From NCBI GenBank assembly GCA_031551255.1, contig JAVBNW010000121.1, positions 1 through 27,543 of the forward strand: a stretch of DNA of 27,543 nucleotides, given 5' to 3'. Shown here one piece after another: positions 6,268 to 14,177 of the stretch. The stretch comes from JAVBNW01 sp031551255 (lineage in GTDB: Bacteria > Bacillota > Clostridia > Christensenellales > UBA1750). Under the pieces are notes generated by a model that had not been told where the DNA came from, made no database searches, and worked only from the letters and a program-made list of their open reading frames with translations. The translations under genes and the position numbers were made by a program. The stretch's first letter is position 1. Every line of letters begins with the position of its first letter.

Positions 6268-7844
6268 CATACGCGGACGGGAAAACGAAAGAGAGGACTG
6301 GTTTCTTGGATGAGATTTTGACGCGCGCGTACAAGGACTTTGACGAGTTTTTTACCCTCACGCGCGCATACCGCGAAAAATGCGCGGCGAACGAGTCATA
6401 CTGGCGCGGCGACCATTGGGATGGCTATGCGCGGCGCGAACCGGGCGCGCCCGAGCCCGTTACGCCGGTTTTGTTTTCCACGCTGGAATCGGTGTTGGCG
6501 GACATGATGGACAGCTATCCCGAAGCGGTAGTATTGGGAGAGGAGCCCGGGGACGACCGCCTAGCCGCCGAGCTTACGCAAATCGTCAGATTCATCCTCA
6601 AGCGCAGAGGGTTCCGGGAGACGTACCGACGCAAATGCAGAGACGCGCTCAAAAAGGGCGCGAGCGTTTTGCAGGTGTTCTGGAACGACGCACTGCTGGG
6701 CGGCCTTGGCGATGTGGACGTAAGGGATGTGGACGTGCGCGCGTTTTTGTGGGATCCGGCGTTTGAGGATATTCAGGAGGGCAGGGCCTGCATCCAATAT
6801 TCGTTCTACCCAAGAGAGTGGTTCGCGAGGTTCTACCCCGGCGCGCTGGAGAGCATGCGGGGCGACGGCTACCGCCGCGAGCGCTTTGGCGACGAGGATT
6901 TTGCGCCGGACGACAGGGACGATATACTGCTGATGGACTATTGGTTCAAGGACAGGGTTGAGGGCGATACTCCCCGCGTGCACATGCTCAGAATTGCCGG
7001 AGGCGCTTTGCTGGAAGACAGCCGCAAACCCCGCCCGCAGGGCATGTATGCGCACGGAAGATACCCGTTTATCGTAGAGCCCCTCTACCCCATCGGCGGG
7101 CAGCCGGTAGGCTTTGGATTGATCGACGTACTGAAAAACATGCAGCAATACGCCGACAGGATGGATCAGATGATCCTAAAAAATCTTTCGATGGCCTCCA
7201 GCCCCAAGATGATGATCAACCGGGGCGCGGATATCGACGAGGAGGCGCTGACGGACTGGTCCCGCGAGGTGGTCAGGGCCGGGCGCATCGACGACGGCGC
7301 GGTGCGCTGGCTCCAGGCCGCGCCGTTGAACCCCTATGTGCTTGCGCACCATCGGGCCAAGCTGGATGCGATCAAGGAGCAATCCGGTCAAAATCAGTTC
7401 AACCGCGGTGAAACCGTCGGCGGGGTCACTGCCGCCTCGGCCATCGTGGCGCTGCAGGAAGCGGGCAACAAGCGCAGCCGCATGCTGATCGAGCAAATGA
7501 ACGACGGCTTTGAACGGCTTGTGAGGTTGATGGTGGAGGTGATCGCCGAAAATTACACCGAGCCCCGGCGCATACGCCTCGGCGGCGAAAGCGAAGAGGG
7601 CCTCATCATTTTCGACGGCGGCGCGCTCGCGGGGCGCGGCGCGCTGGATTTCGATATCTCCGTGCAGGTGCAAAAGCAGACGCCCTACCGGACGCTTTAC
7701 CAGAACGAACTGGCCTTGCAGTTGATGCAGCAGGGGCTCATCGAACGGGAGGATGCGCTGGAGATGATGGCGTTTCAGGGAAAGGACAGGCTCTTAACCG
7801 CTGCGCGAAGCGCGCGCAGAGAGCCTGTACCCCCTGAGGCATAG
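6264..7844 (+). CDS. Portal protein, P22-like (short-tailed phage type)
   Basis: A 526-aa protein in the position and of the size of a dodecameric portal, the channel through which DNA enters and leaves the capsid. The sequence has the P22/podovirus-like portal character: a Trp-containing N-terminal segment (YWRGDHWDGY), the region LLMDYWFKDRVEGDTPRVHMLRIAGG, and GFGLIDVLKNMQQYADRMDQMILKNL. Near the C-terminus is a long helical part with QNQFNRGETVGGVTAASAIVALQEAGNKR, split here only for description. The TTG at 6264 overlaps the terL stop (TTGA), suggesting coupling. A TTG at 6306, preceded by AGAGAGG, is an equally plausible start and would shorten it by 14 residues. There are no internal stops. 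Confidence 0.88.
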   Translation: MTYADGKTKERTGFLDEILTRAYKDFDEFFTLTRAYREKCAANESYWRGDHWDGYARREPGAPEPVTPVLFSTLESVLADMMDSYPEAVVLGEEPGDDRLAAELTQIVRFILKRRGFRETYRRKCRDALKKGASVLQVFWNDALLGGLGDVDVRDVDVRAFLWDPAFEDIQEGRACIQYSFYPREWFARFYPGALESMRGDGYRRERFGDEDFAPDDRDDILLMDYWFKDRVEGDTPRVHMLRIAGGALLEDSRKPRPQGMYAHGRYPFIVEPLYPIGGQPVGFGLIDVLKNMQQYADRMDQMILKNLSMASSPKMMINRGADIDEEALTDWSREVVRAGRIDDGAVRWLQAAPLNPYVLAHHRAKLDAIKEQSGQNQFNRGETVGGVTAASAIVALQEAGNKRSRMLIEQMNDGFERLVRLMVEVIAENYTEPRRIRLGGESEEGLIIFDGGALAGRGALDFDISVQVQKQTPYRTLYQNELALQLMQQGLIEREDALEMMAFQGKDRLLTAARSARREPVPPEA

Positions 7845-7879
7845 CGCGCAGATGCGCGCGGAAAGGAGGCATCACGGCA

Positions 7880-8638
7880 ATGACGCAAATAAAAGACGGC
7901 ATGGCGCAAGAAGGCGGCGCGCCGACCGCTCCTGAAGAGGAGCGCGAAATACCATATGCCCTGGCATATGCACACGCCCGCCCCGAGGGGCGCGAAGACA
8001 TCGCGGCAGCGGAGGACCCCGATAGGGTAACCGAGGCCGCGCGGGACGAAGACATTGAGCCCGAGGTGTACAAAACGCAACGGGAGATCGACGCGGCAAT
8101 GGGCCGCCGGCTGCGCCGCGAGCGCGAGCGCTGGGAGAAGCGCCACGGCCGCGCGCTGATGCTGGAGCAAGCGCTGGGGGACGCGGGAATGGAAGAGGCG
8201 GTCGCCCAGGCGCTGGCCTCGCGCATGAGGCTTGACGCGCAGGATGTGTTGGCCGCCATGATGGACGCCGCCAGCCCTGAGGATTTGAGACGGGAGGCTC
8301 AGAACGCCGCGCTTTTACGGCAAGCCTGCGCGATGCGCGAACGGAACCCGGAGTTTGACCTGAGCGCGGCGATGCAAAATGGCGCTCTTCGCGCGCTGGT
8401 AGAGGCGGGCGAGCCGCTTGAAAAGGCGTATGCGTACGTAAACCTTGAACAAACCCTTCAGCGCGAGCGCGACGGCGCTCAGCAGGAGCTCATGCGTTCC
8501 ATCGCCGCACGGGGCATGCGGCCTGCGCCGCTTCACGGGCGCGGCGGCTTTGCGGGTGCGGACTTCGCCAATATGCCCGAGGAGGCTCTGCGCTCCATCG
8601 ACGAGCGCCTCAGGCGGGGTGAAAAGGTGAGAGTCTAA
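7880..8638 (+). CDS. Putative capsid scaffolding protein
   Basis: A 252-aa protein located between portal and major capsid, where scaffolds are normally encoded. It is very rich in Glu, Arg and Ala. The disordered acidic N-terminus is followed by long helical segments (EIDAAMGRRLRRERERWEKRHGRA, a Met/Ala-rich middle, and LEQTLQRERDGAQQELMRSIAARG, described here as regions). It ends with LRSIDERLRRGEKVRV, a basic tail common in scaffolds that bind the capsid protein. AAAGGAGG precedes the ATG by about 10 nt. Low-complexity composition makes homology weak; the call rests on synteny and architecture. Confidence 0.7.
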   Translation: MTQIKDGMAQEGGAPTAPEEEREIPYALAYAHARPEGREDIAAAEDPDRVTEAARDEDIEPEVYKTQREIDAAMGRRLRRERERWEKRHGRALMLEQALGDAGMEEAVAQALASRMRLDAQDVLAAMMDAASPEDLRREAQNAALLRQACAMRERNPEFDLSAAMQNGALRALVEAGEPLEKAYAYVNLEQTLQRERDGAQQELMRSIAARGMRPAPLHGRGGFAGADFANMPEEALRSIDERLRRGEKVRV

Positions 8639-8714
8639 CCTCATAACGCTCGGCCCATGGGCGCAATTTGGAAGTAATAGACGCATCGGTATTGTGACAC
8701 CGAACTGAAAAACG

Positions 8715-8744
8715 CCGCGCTCCGCATGGGAAGCGCGGTTTCTT
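8715..8744 (+). terminator. Hairpin/attenuator ahead of the major capsid gene
   Basis: CCGCGCT (8715-8721) pairs with AGCGCGG (8732-8738), followed by TTTCTT. It lies within the 130-nt gap between scaffold and capsid genes and could trim or partly terminate the early part of the operon transcript. Confidence 0.45.
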
Positions 8745-8768
8745 ACATACGAAAGGATGGATGACGAT

Positions 8769-9713
8769 ATGGCTCTCAACACCACGGCTGCGGCGGGCCT
8801 TTCCGCCACGATGCAAACGTATTACGACCGCAAGATGATTATGGACATGAAGCCTAAGCTTGTGCATTACCAACACGGGCAAAAGAGGGTTTTGCCCAGG
8901 AACCAGGGTACAAAAGTGCAGTTTCGCAAGTGGACGCCCTTCCCCACCGCCACCGCCCCGCTGACTGAAGGCGTCATACCCGAGGGGCAGGACCTTTCCA
9001 TGACCAGCGTGGACGCGACGGTGAAGCAATACGGCGGGTACATCGCGGTATCCAATCTGCTGGATCTTACCGCGCTGGATCCGATCCTCAACGACGCGGT
9101 GGGAATCATGGCGAACCAGGGCGCGGAATCTATCGACGAGCTAACGCGCAACGAGCTGCTCAGCGGAACCAATGTGCTCTATACCGGCGGCAAAACTTCG
9201 CGCTCCGCGCTGACCGCGACGGATAAGCTGACCACCGATGAGCTTCGCAAGGCTGTGCGCCTATTAAAGCGCAACCGCGCGCCGCAATTTATGCGCGGCA
9301 ACAAGGGCTACTATGTGGCGATTGTCGGGCCGGACGCCGTGTACGATTTGCAGAGCGATCCGCTATGGCAGGATGTTTCGAAGTACCAACACGGCGGGGA
9401 GCAGATCTTTTCCGGCGAAATCGGCCAATTGTTCGGCTGCATCGTGGTGGAGACCGACAAGCCAGCGTCTTTTGCCAAAGCCGGCTCGGGCAACGCGGAC
9501 GTCGCCGCGACGTTCGTACTGGGCAAGGACGCATATGGGGTGATCGACATTGAGGGGCAGAACGTGCGGGCCATCGTAAAGCCCGCAGGCTCCGCCGGCA
9601 CGGCCGATCCCCTTGAGCAGACGGCCACCGTGGGCTGGAAGGCCGACGGCTTTGCCGCCAAGATCCTGCAGAATGCGTGGCTTGTAAGAATCGAGAGCGG
9701 CGTGGCGGTGTAA
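8769..9713 (+). CDS. Major capsid protein, N4-gp56 family
   Basis: The shell protein of the particle, 314 aa. It shows the hallmark layout of the N4-gp56 family major capsid proteins: a start of the type TMQTYYDRKMI, then KLVHYQHGQKRVLPRNQGTKVQFRKW, TAPLTEGVIPEGQ, QYGGYIAVSNLLDLTALDPI and ESIDELTRNELLSGTNVLY (the long motif runs about residues 28-55). It is close to the normal length for the family and without interruptions. I chose the ATG at 8769, which has GGATGG about 8 nt upstream. The ATG at 8757 sits directly on the AAAGG motif with no spacing. Hairpins on both sides suggest a separately stabilised, abundant transcript. Confidence 0.92.
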   Translation: MALNTTAAAGLSATMQTYYDRKMIMDMKPKLVHYQHGQKRVLPRNQGTKVQFRKWTPFPTATAPLTEGVIPEGQDLSMTSVDATVKQYGGYIAVSNLLDLTALDPILNDAVGIMANQGAESIDELTRNELLSGTNVLYTGGKTSRSALTATDKLTTDELRKAVRLLKRNRAPQFMRGNKGYYVAIVGPDAVYDLQSDPLWQDVSKYQHGGEQIFSGEIGQLFGCIVVETDKPASFAKAGSGNADVAATFVLGKDAYGVIDIEGQNVRAIVKPAGSAGTADPLEQTATVGWKADGFAAKILQNAWLVRIESGVAV

Positions 9714-9722
9714 GGGTTGCCG

Positions 9723-9756
9723 GGGCCTGTTATGCAAGCATTTGCGTAACAGGCCC
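9723..9756 (+). promoter_or_regulatory. Long stem-loop just after the capsid gene
   Basis: GGGCCTGTTATGCAA (9723-9737) pairs with TTGCGTAACAGGCCC (9742-9756) through 15 bp, with one G-T wobble and a GCAT loop. It starts 9 nt after the capsid stop. No T-run follows, so a 3' stabilising or processing role is more likely than termination by itself. Confidence 0.55.
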
Positions 9757-9771
9757 TACATCAGGAGACCG

Positions 9772-9806
9772 GCGCTATGCTCAAAGGGCATAGTACCGCA
9801 TTTTTT
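9772..9806 (+). terminator. Terminator/attenuator between capsid and downstream head genes
   Basis: CTATGC (9775-9780) pairs with GCATAG (9788-9793), with flanking G/C pairing, followed by TTTTTT at 9801-9806. It lies 15 nt before the next start codon. It would lower expression of adaptor and tail genes relative to capsid, matching the stoichiometry needed for particles. Confidence 0.6.
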
Positions 9807-9821
9807 AAGGAGGTTTAAGCA

Positions 9822-9998
9822 ATGAAGGAAAAAGTTGACGTTTGTCTGCCTGAAACGGAAGATGGCGACGGCGTGGTGGAAATAGGCGTAAACGGCACGA
9901 TGTATGTGCTCAGGCGGGGCCAGGCCGTGCCCGTGCCCGGCGAGGTGGCCGAAGTACTGATCAACGCCGGCCTGTGGAAGGACGGCGGCGGCGAATGA
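9822..9998 (+). CDS. Small phage head-associated protein (58 aa)
   Basis: A short gene with AAGGAGG 8 nt before the ATG. The protein starts MKEKVDVCLPETEDGDG, has a compact beta-rich core (VVEIGVNGTMYVLRRGQAVP) and a helix (PGEVAEVLINAGLW). Short proteins with this NG-x-x-Y-x-L/I-x-R/K-G-x-x-V-x-V-P-x-x-V pattern are common right after capsid genes in tailed phages of Bacillota, where they are annotated as virion or head proteins of unknown role. The stop overlaps the next start (ATGA), so the two genes are translationally coupled. The function is inferred from position and pattern. Confidence 0.75.
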   Translation: MKEKVDVCLPETEDGDGVVEIGVNGTMYVLRRGQAVPVPGEVAEVLINAGLWKDGGGE

Positions 9999-10522
9999 AC
10001 GCGAGGCAACTGCTGATACGCGTGTGTGCGCAATTGGGCGAGGAAAGGCTCGAAGTGGATACCGAAGCCCTGGCGCTTGCGTACATGAACGAAGCGCATG
10101 CCGAAATGACAGCCATCTTTCGACCCTATACAGAAGTGGCCGCCGTTCCCGAGGGCGGCTTGATCGACCCTGCCCTTGCCGGATGCGAGGCGGGAGATGT
10201 GCTGCGCGTCTTACAGGACGGCGAAGGCATCCCCTTTGACGTGCATAAGGACGGCAGACTCTTCGTCTCAACGCAAGGGCCGGTCTCCCTGCGGCTGCGC
10301 AACCGCGCGGAGGGGCTCGCCGGGGATCTCGATGCGCCCGACCTCCCCGCAGCGTTTCACGGCGCGCTGGCGGATTACGCGACATTCCGGCTCATGGCCG
10401 CGGGAGGCAGGGCGCAGCGGCAGCGCGCCGACATGTTCTTTTCGCGCTATTTACAGCGGAAAGCTTCCCTTGCGCCGGAAAGCTCTAAGTGGCGCGATCA
10501 CATCGCCAACAAGTATGGTTAA
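9995..10522 (+). CDS. Putative head-tail adaptor protein
   Basis: A 175-aa protein that overlaps the stop of the preceding gene by 4 nt. It opens with the helix typical of phage adaptors (MNARQLLIRVCAQLGEE), then LALAYMNEAHAEMTAIF, which matches the usual D/E-x-x-L-x-x-Y-x-N-E-A start of gp6/P22 gp4-like connectors. A beta-rich middle and a C-terminal helical segment (ADYATFRLMAAGGRAQRQRA) follow. Adaptors seal the portal and dock the tail. The preceding gene's coding sequence supplies no strong Shine-Dalgarno, so coupled translation is likely. A longer frame from 9974 is not supported by a ribosome site. Confidence 0.7.
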   Translation: MNARQLLIRVCAQLGEERLEVDTEALALAYMNEAHAEMTAIFRPYTEVAAVPEGGLIDPALAGCEAGDVLRVLQDGEGIPFDVHKDGRLFVSTQGPVSLRLRNRAEGLAGDLDAPDLPAAFHGALADYATFRLMAAGGRAQRQRADMFFSRYLQRKASLAPESSKWRDHIANKYG

Positions 10523-10534
10523 GGGGAGGTTCCT

Positions 10535-11914
10535 ATGGCGGAGGGCATGCTGAAAATCCGAGAATTTCGCGGACTCGACCAGAGCGTCGACGAGGCATCG
10601 ATCCCTGAAGGAGCGTCGCCGGATCTGCAAAACGTGCGCTGTGAAGGCGGGGTGCTGGAAACGGTGAAAGGCTGCGTAAAATTTGCGCCGGGTCGCGTGC
10701 CCGGGGGCATTCATTCGTTGGCGATATTTCATTCGCGCAAAAGGCCCCGGCTGCTGGCGGCAAACGGGCAGGGCATCTACAGCCTTGCGGATGACGGCGA
10801 ATGGACGCTGGAGTATGCGGGGGAAAGCATAAGACGCATAAGCTTCGTCAACTACGCCAAAGACGGCGAAGACGTGGTGCTGCTCGCCGCCGGGGAAAAG
10901 ACGCTGTGGTGGGACGGCGAGCATCCGATGGAGCCCTTGCCCGGCGCACCGGAGGGGCTTAGGCACCTGGCGCTGCATTACGAGCGGGTATGGGGGGCCG
11001 GACGGGCGGACGAACCGGATACGGTGTATTGGTCCCACCCTTACGACCCTACGAACTGGTCGCCCACCGCAAACATACCTGAGGCCGGGGGCGGCTTCGC
11101 GTTGATTCCCACGTGGAACGGGGGGCGCGTGCGCGGCCTTAAAAACTACTTTAACGATGTCGTGGTGTTTAAGGATGCCGACATCTTCAGGATCTACGGC
11201 ACTTACCCCGGCAACTACGAGGTGGTACGCGTCCACGGGGTGAGCGGGCCGATTGCCGAACGCACGATCGTTCCGTGGGGCGACAGGGTGTTTTTCTTTT
11301 CGCGCGACGGGCTGTGCGCGTACAACGGCGTGACGGCCCAGCCTGTGGACAAGGGACGCGCCTTTGGTTTTTTTGAAAATATCGACTATGACGTGGCGCG
11401 GGAGACCGCGTGCGCCTTGATTCACCGCGATAGATTGTATTTGTCGCTGCCGGAAAAGGGGGCGGCGTTCAATTGTGCGATTTTGGAAATCGACCTTCGG
11501 CGCGACGTATGGACGATCCGCCGAGGCGCGCGCGCGGACGATTTCCTTGTTTGGGAGGACAGGCTTCTTTACTGCAACGACGCGGGTTATGCCTATGCGC
11601 TTGACGAAGGCCTAAGCTATGACGGTAAACCGATCGAGGCCTACTGGCAGAGCGGCCATATGGATCTGGGCATGAAGGGCGCCGTAAAGCGCTCAGGCGC
11701 CCTGCGCGCGCTGGGCTCGGGGGAGGCGGCGTTTACCTGCCGGACGGAGCGCGGCCAAACTTTGGGCGCCATTCACTTCGGCGTGGAATCTCTGGGCAAA
11801 TCAAGACTTCGCGCCACGGGGCGCAGTCTTCGGTTAAGGATCGAAAACCGGTCGGGCGGGCACTTTCGCATCGCAGGCGGCATCGAGTGGGATGTAGAAA
11901 CCGACGAGGATTAA
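10535..11914 (+). CDS. Tail hub/nozzle-like protein (podovirus gp10 / tail tubular B type)
   Basis: A 459-aa protein that begins in the manner of short-tail nozzle proteins (LKIREFRGLDQSVDEASIPEGASPDLQNVRCEGG-type segment: the body gives up N-terminal anchors and lists an Asn/Val-rich strand). It continues with repeated beta-blades rich in Trp and Tyr (LLAANGQGIYSL, LLAAGEKTLWW, VVVFKDADIFRIYG, RVFFFSRDGLCAYNG). This is the beta-propeller-like pattern of the P22 gp10/T7 gp12 group that forms the tube below the adaptor. GGGGAGG lies 5 nt ahead of the ATG. No tape-measure or tube-sheath genes follow, in agreement with a short tail. Confidence 0.7.
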   Translation: MAEGMLKIREFRGLDQSVDEASIPEGASPDLQNVRCEGGVLETVKGCVKFAPGRVPGGIHSLAIFHSRKRPRLLAANGQGIYSLADDGEWTLEYAGESIRRISFVNYAKDGEDVVLLAAGEKTLWWDGEHPMEPLPGAPEGLRHLALHYERVWGAGRADEPDTVYWSHPYDPTNWSPTANIPEAGGGFALIPTWNGGRVRGLKNYFNDVVVFKDADIFRIYGTYPGNYEVVRVHGVSGPIAERTIVPWGDRVFFFSRDGLCAYNGVTAQPVDKGRAFGFFENIDYDVARETACALIHRDRLYLSLPEKGAAFNCAILEIDLRRDVWTIRRGARADDFLVWEDRLLYCNDAGYAYALDEGLSYDGKPIEAYWQSGHMDLGMKGAVKRSGALRALGSGEAAFTCRTERGQTLGAIHFGVESLGKSRLRATGRSLRLRIENRSGGHFRIAGGIEWDVETDED

Positions 11915-11970
11915 ACCTCTTGCGGAACTAAAGCATGAGGGCCATCGATGCGCACGGGGAGGGAAACGCA

Positions 11971-13956
11971 ATGGCGCTGGGATTTCAACGGATACACGAT
12001 CTGAGCCCGCTGTCGCTCAAACTGCTCAACGACCAGCTCGAGCAGCTGTGGAAGAAGATGATGGGTGGGCTGGAGACGCGGGACATGACGAGCGCGGTCG
12101 CCGCCAAGATCAACGCTGCGGTGACCGAAGGTAACTTTACAAGCCTTATCGAACAGAATGCCGACGCGATCCGCCTGACGGCGGGCTCTGCAGCGGGCGA
12201 AAACCTGATCGCAAACGGCAACGCGGCGTTTGGGACGGAGGGCTGGAACGCGCAGGGTGCGGACATTGCCGCCGAAAAGGACGACTGGAAGGGGCATGCC
12301 TTTTTGCTATGCGCTGCCGGAAGCATATCGCAGGGGCCGATCAAACTGAGGGCGGGGGCGAAATACGCGCTGTGCTTTTCCTTTCAATGCCCGCAAGGCG
12401 CAAGCGCGGCCGTCGAGGCGGACATCGCCCAGGGCGCACCCCAGGCCTCGGAAGAATGGGCGGACTACAAGCTCCGCTTTACCGCCGAGGCCGCTGCGGA
12501 CGCTACGGTGGCGCTGACGTTTTCCGGGCCCGCGAAGGTTTCCGAAATCATGCTGTGCGAAGGCGACGGCGGCGCGTGGAGGCAAAACCCCAACGAAATA
12601 AAGAATTCCTCTATCGAACTGACCGACGAGAGGGTGGCGATCGACACGCGCAACTTCGCCCTTAGGCTGTACAACGCGCTGGGGCAGATGGTTACCGAGA
12701 TGACCGCCGACGAACAGGGTTTCTCTACCCTCAGCGTCGCGGAAAACATCCGCTTGCGCGGCAAGCCGTTCTATATGGGCGAAGGAGACCACCACCTGTG
12801 GGTACATCCGAATGCCGCGCACGCAGGCGAGCGCGCCATCTTCACCGCCGCTACGGAGCCTACATCGCTGGAAGGCTGCTTTTGCGATATTCAGGAGGCG
12901 ATCGACGCAATCCCCCGCTGGTGCGACGGCAACGCTACGGTGCACATCTACGGCGGGGGCGCATGGCAGTACCCTTCCGGCAAGATCGTCCTATCCCACT
13001 TTTACGGCGGAGGCAAGGTGGCCCTCGCGCCATGGGCCTCCGAGCACTATACCCTAAAACGGGTAGAGGTGACGAACAACTCGCTGGTGGTGGACATCAT
13101 GGGCGCGGACATCAACTCCTGCGGCGCGGGGGATTGCTTCCATGTGGAAAATTCGGTGTGCACGCTGTACGAATGCCGGGTAAACGGCCGCTACAGGCTT
13201 GACGGCGCGGGCAGCGCGGGGTACGACGCCACCTATGGCGCGCTGATGCTGCTGAGCAACTGCGAGGCGCACCAATGCCATACCGCGGCTCACGCCCACA
13301 TGGGCGGGCGCATCGTGATGGAATTCAGCGCGGGGTCCGGCAACTTTACCGGATGCATGGCCACCGCCGGGGGCATGATGCAGCAATCCTACTCCACCTT
13401 CGCCGCGGATACGCCGCACTTTGAAAGCACGGGAGGCGTCATCTCGCCTAAGGCCACGCTGCAAAAGCCCGGAACCCCGCCCGCGGAGACGCCGATGGAG
13501 TACGCGGCGGTATTTCCGGCCATCCTCACCCGATCGGTCGACACGGCGGCGGGCTGGTGGATTTCCTCGTCGGACTGGCTGCGCGTGGGCGGCGGCGTCA
13601 AGGCGGCGATGTGGTTCGACACCGAAGCGCTCCGCGCAAAGATCGGCGTGCGCACGATCGTGCACGCGAGCCTTACCCTGCGCAGGCGCGGCATGGGCGG
13701 CAAGGCGGCCGGGGTGGAGGTTGAGCTGAGCGATCTTATGAGCGCGAACCCTTCCGGCGGATTTTATGTCGGCGCAAGCCGCGGCACGCTTGGCGCGTGG
13801 GCCTGGGGCGAAAAGAAGACCGCCGCCGTCGCGCTTGGGGCAATCAACGCGCTCGTGCGTGGGCAAAGCAACGGCTTCGCACTAGCTGCCGGCGGCGAGG
13901 CTGTTTTCGAAGGCGTCAGCGAGCGGGCCCCGACGCTGGAAATCGTATACCGGTAA
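11971..13956 (+). CDS. Tail fibre/spike-like protein
   Basis: A 661-aa receptor-binding candidate. About residues 1-65 form a helical particle-anchoring part (LSPLSLKLLNDQLEQLWKKM). About 75-195 look like a carbohydrate-binding beta-sandwich (ENLIANGNAAF, then Gly/Ala-rich strands). About 300-480 are strand-rich with short Asn/Gly turns and regularly spaced Cys/His (HVENSVCTLYECRVNGRY, LLSNCEAHQCHTAAHAH), as in a right-handed beta-helix spike. About 515-661 form another beta-sandwich, with KAAMWFDTEALRAK and HASLTLRRRG recalling DNRLRE-type domains. GGGGAGGG precedes the ATG at 11971, which I prefer over the ATG at 11935. The gene is unbroken. The target sugar or cell surface is unknown. Confidence 0.65.
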   Translation: MALGFQRIHDLSPLSLKLLNDQLEQLWKKMMGGLETRDMTSAVAAKINAAVTEGNFTSLIEQNADAIRLTAGSAAGENLIANGNAAFGTEGWNAQGADIAAEKDDWKGHAFLLCAAGSISQGPIKLRAGAKYALCFSFQCPQGASAAVEADIAQGAPQASEEWADYKLRFTAEAAADATVALTFSGPAKVSEIMLCEGDGGAWRQNPNEIKNSSIELTDERVAIDTRNFALRLYNALGQMVTEMTADEQGFSTLSVAENIRLRGKPFYMGEGDHHLWVHPNAAHAGERAIFTAATEPTSLEGCFCDIQEAIDAIPRWCDGNATVHIYGGGAWQYPSGKIVLSHFYGGGKVALAPWASEHYTLKRVEVTNNSLVVDIMGADINSCGAGDCFHVENSVCTLYECRVNGRYRLDGAGSAGYDATYGALMLLSNCEAHQCHTAAHAHMGGRIVMEFSAGSGNFTGCMATAGGMMQQSYSTFAADTPHFESTGGVISPKATLQKPGTPPAETPMEYAAVFPAILTRSVDTAAGWWISSSDWLRVGGGVKAAMWFDTEALRAKIGVRTIVHASLTLRRRGMGGKAAGVEVELSDLMSANPSGGFYVGASRGTLGAWAWGEKKTAAVALGAINALVRGQSNGFALAAGGEAVFEGVSERAPTLEIVYR

Positions 13957-13959
13957 AAA

Positions 13960-14147
13960 TATAGTCTCCAAACTTCAAAAAGCGCGAGAGATGAGCGAGA
14001 GTGTTTTGCGCGCCACAAGCGGAGGATGCAGGCGGGCCGGGCGTGTTCCACTTCGGCGGGGGGAGCACGGAGGGCATGCATGCCCTCCCGCGTAGACGCG
14101 TAGCGCCGTGCCGCTCAGATGCGCGCGTTTGGGGTTCGGGGGCTACA
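13960..14147. repeat. TATAGTC-ended non-coding repeat, diverged copy 2, inside the phage-type operon
   Basis: The repeat starts 4 nt after the fibre stop codon. It shares with 1279-1470 the left end TATAGTC..CC.AAC, then TTCAAAAA, GAGCGAGAG, a T-run with GCGC, a GGAGG and, at the right end, TTTGGGGTT..GG..CTA. The terminal inverted repeats are eroded, with about 10 of 14 positions still matching. The interior holds a perfect 20-bp palindrome, GGAGGGCATGCATGCCCTCC (14069-14088). No coding frame is supported. The element separates the fibre gene from the coiled-coil gene. Confidence 0.55.
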
Positions 14148-14177
14148 AGATGATCACCGAAGGGAGAGAACCGCCTT

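Noticed and set aside
13054..13866. 270-aa minus-strand frame in the fibre gene
   Set aside because: Antisense shadow with Arg/His/Ala-rich nonsense composition and no start signal.
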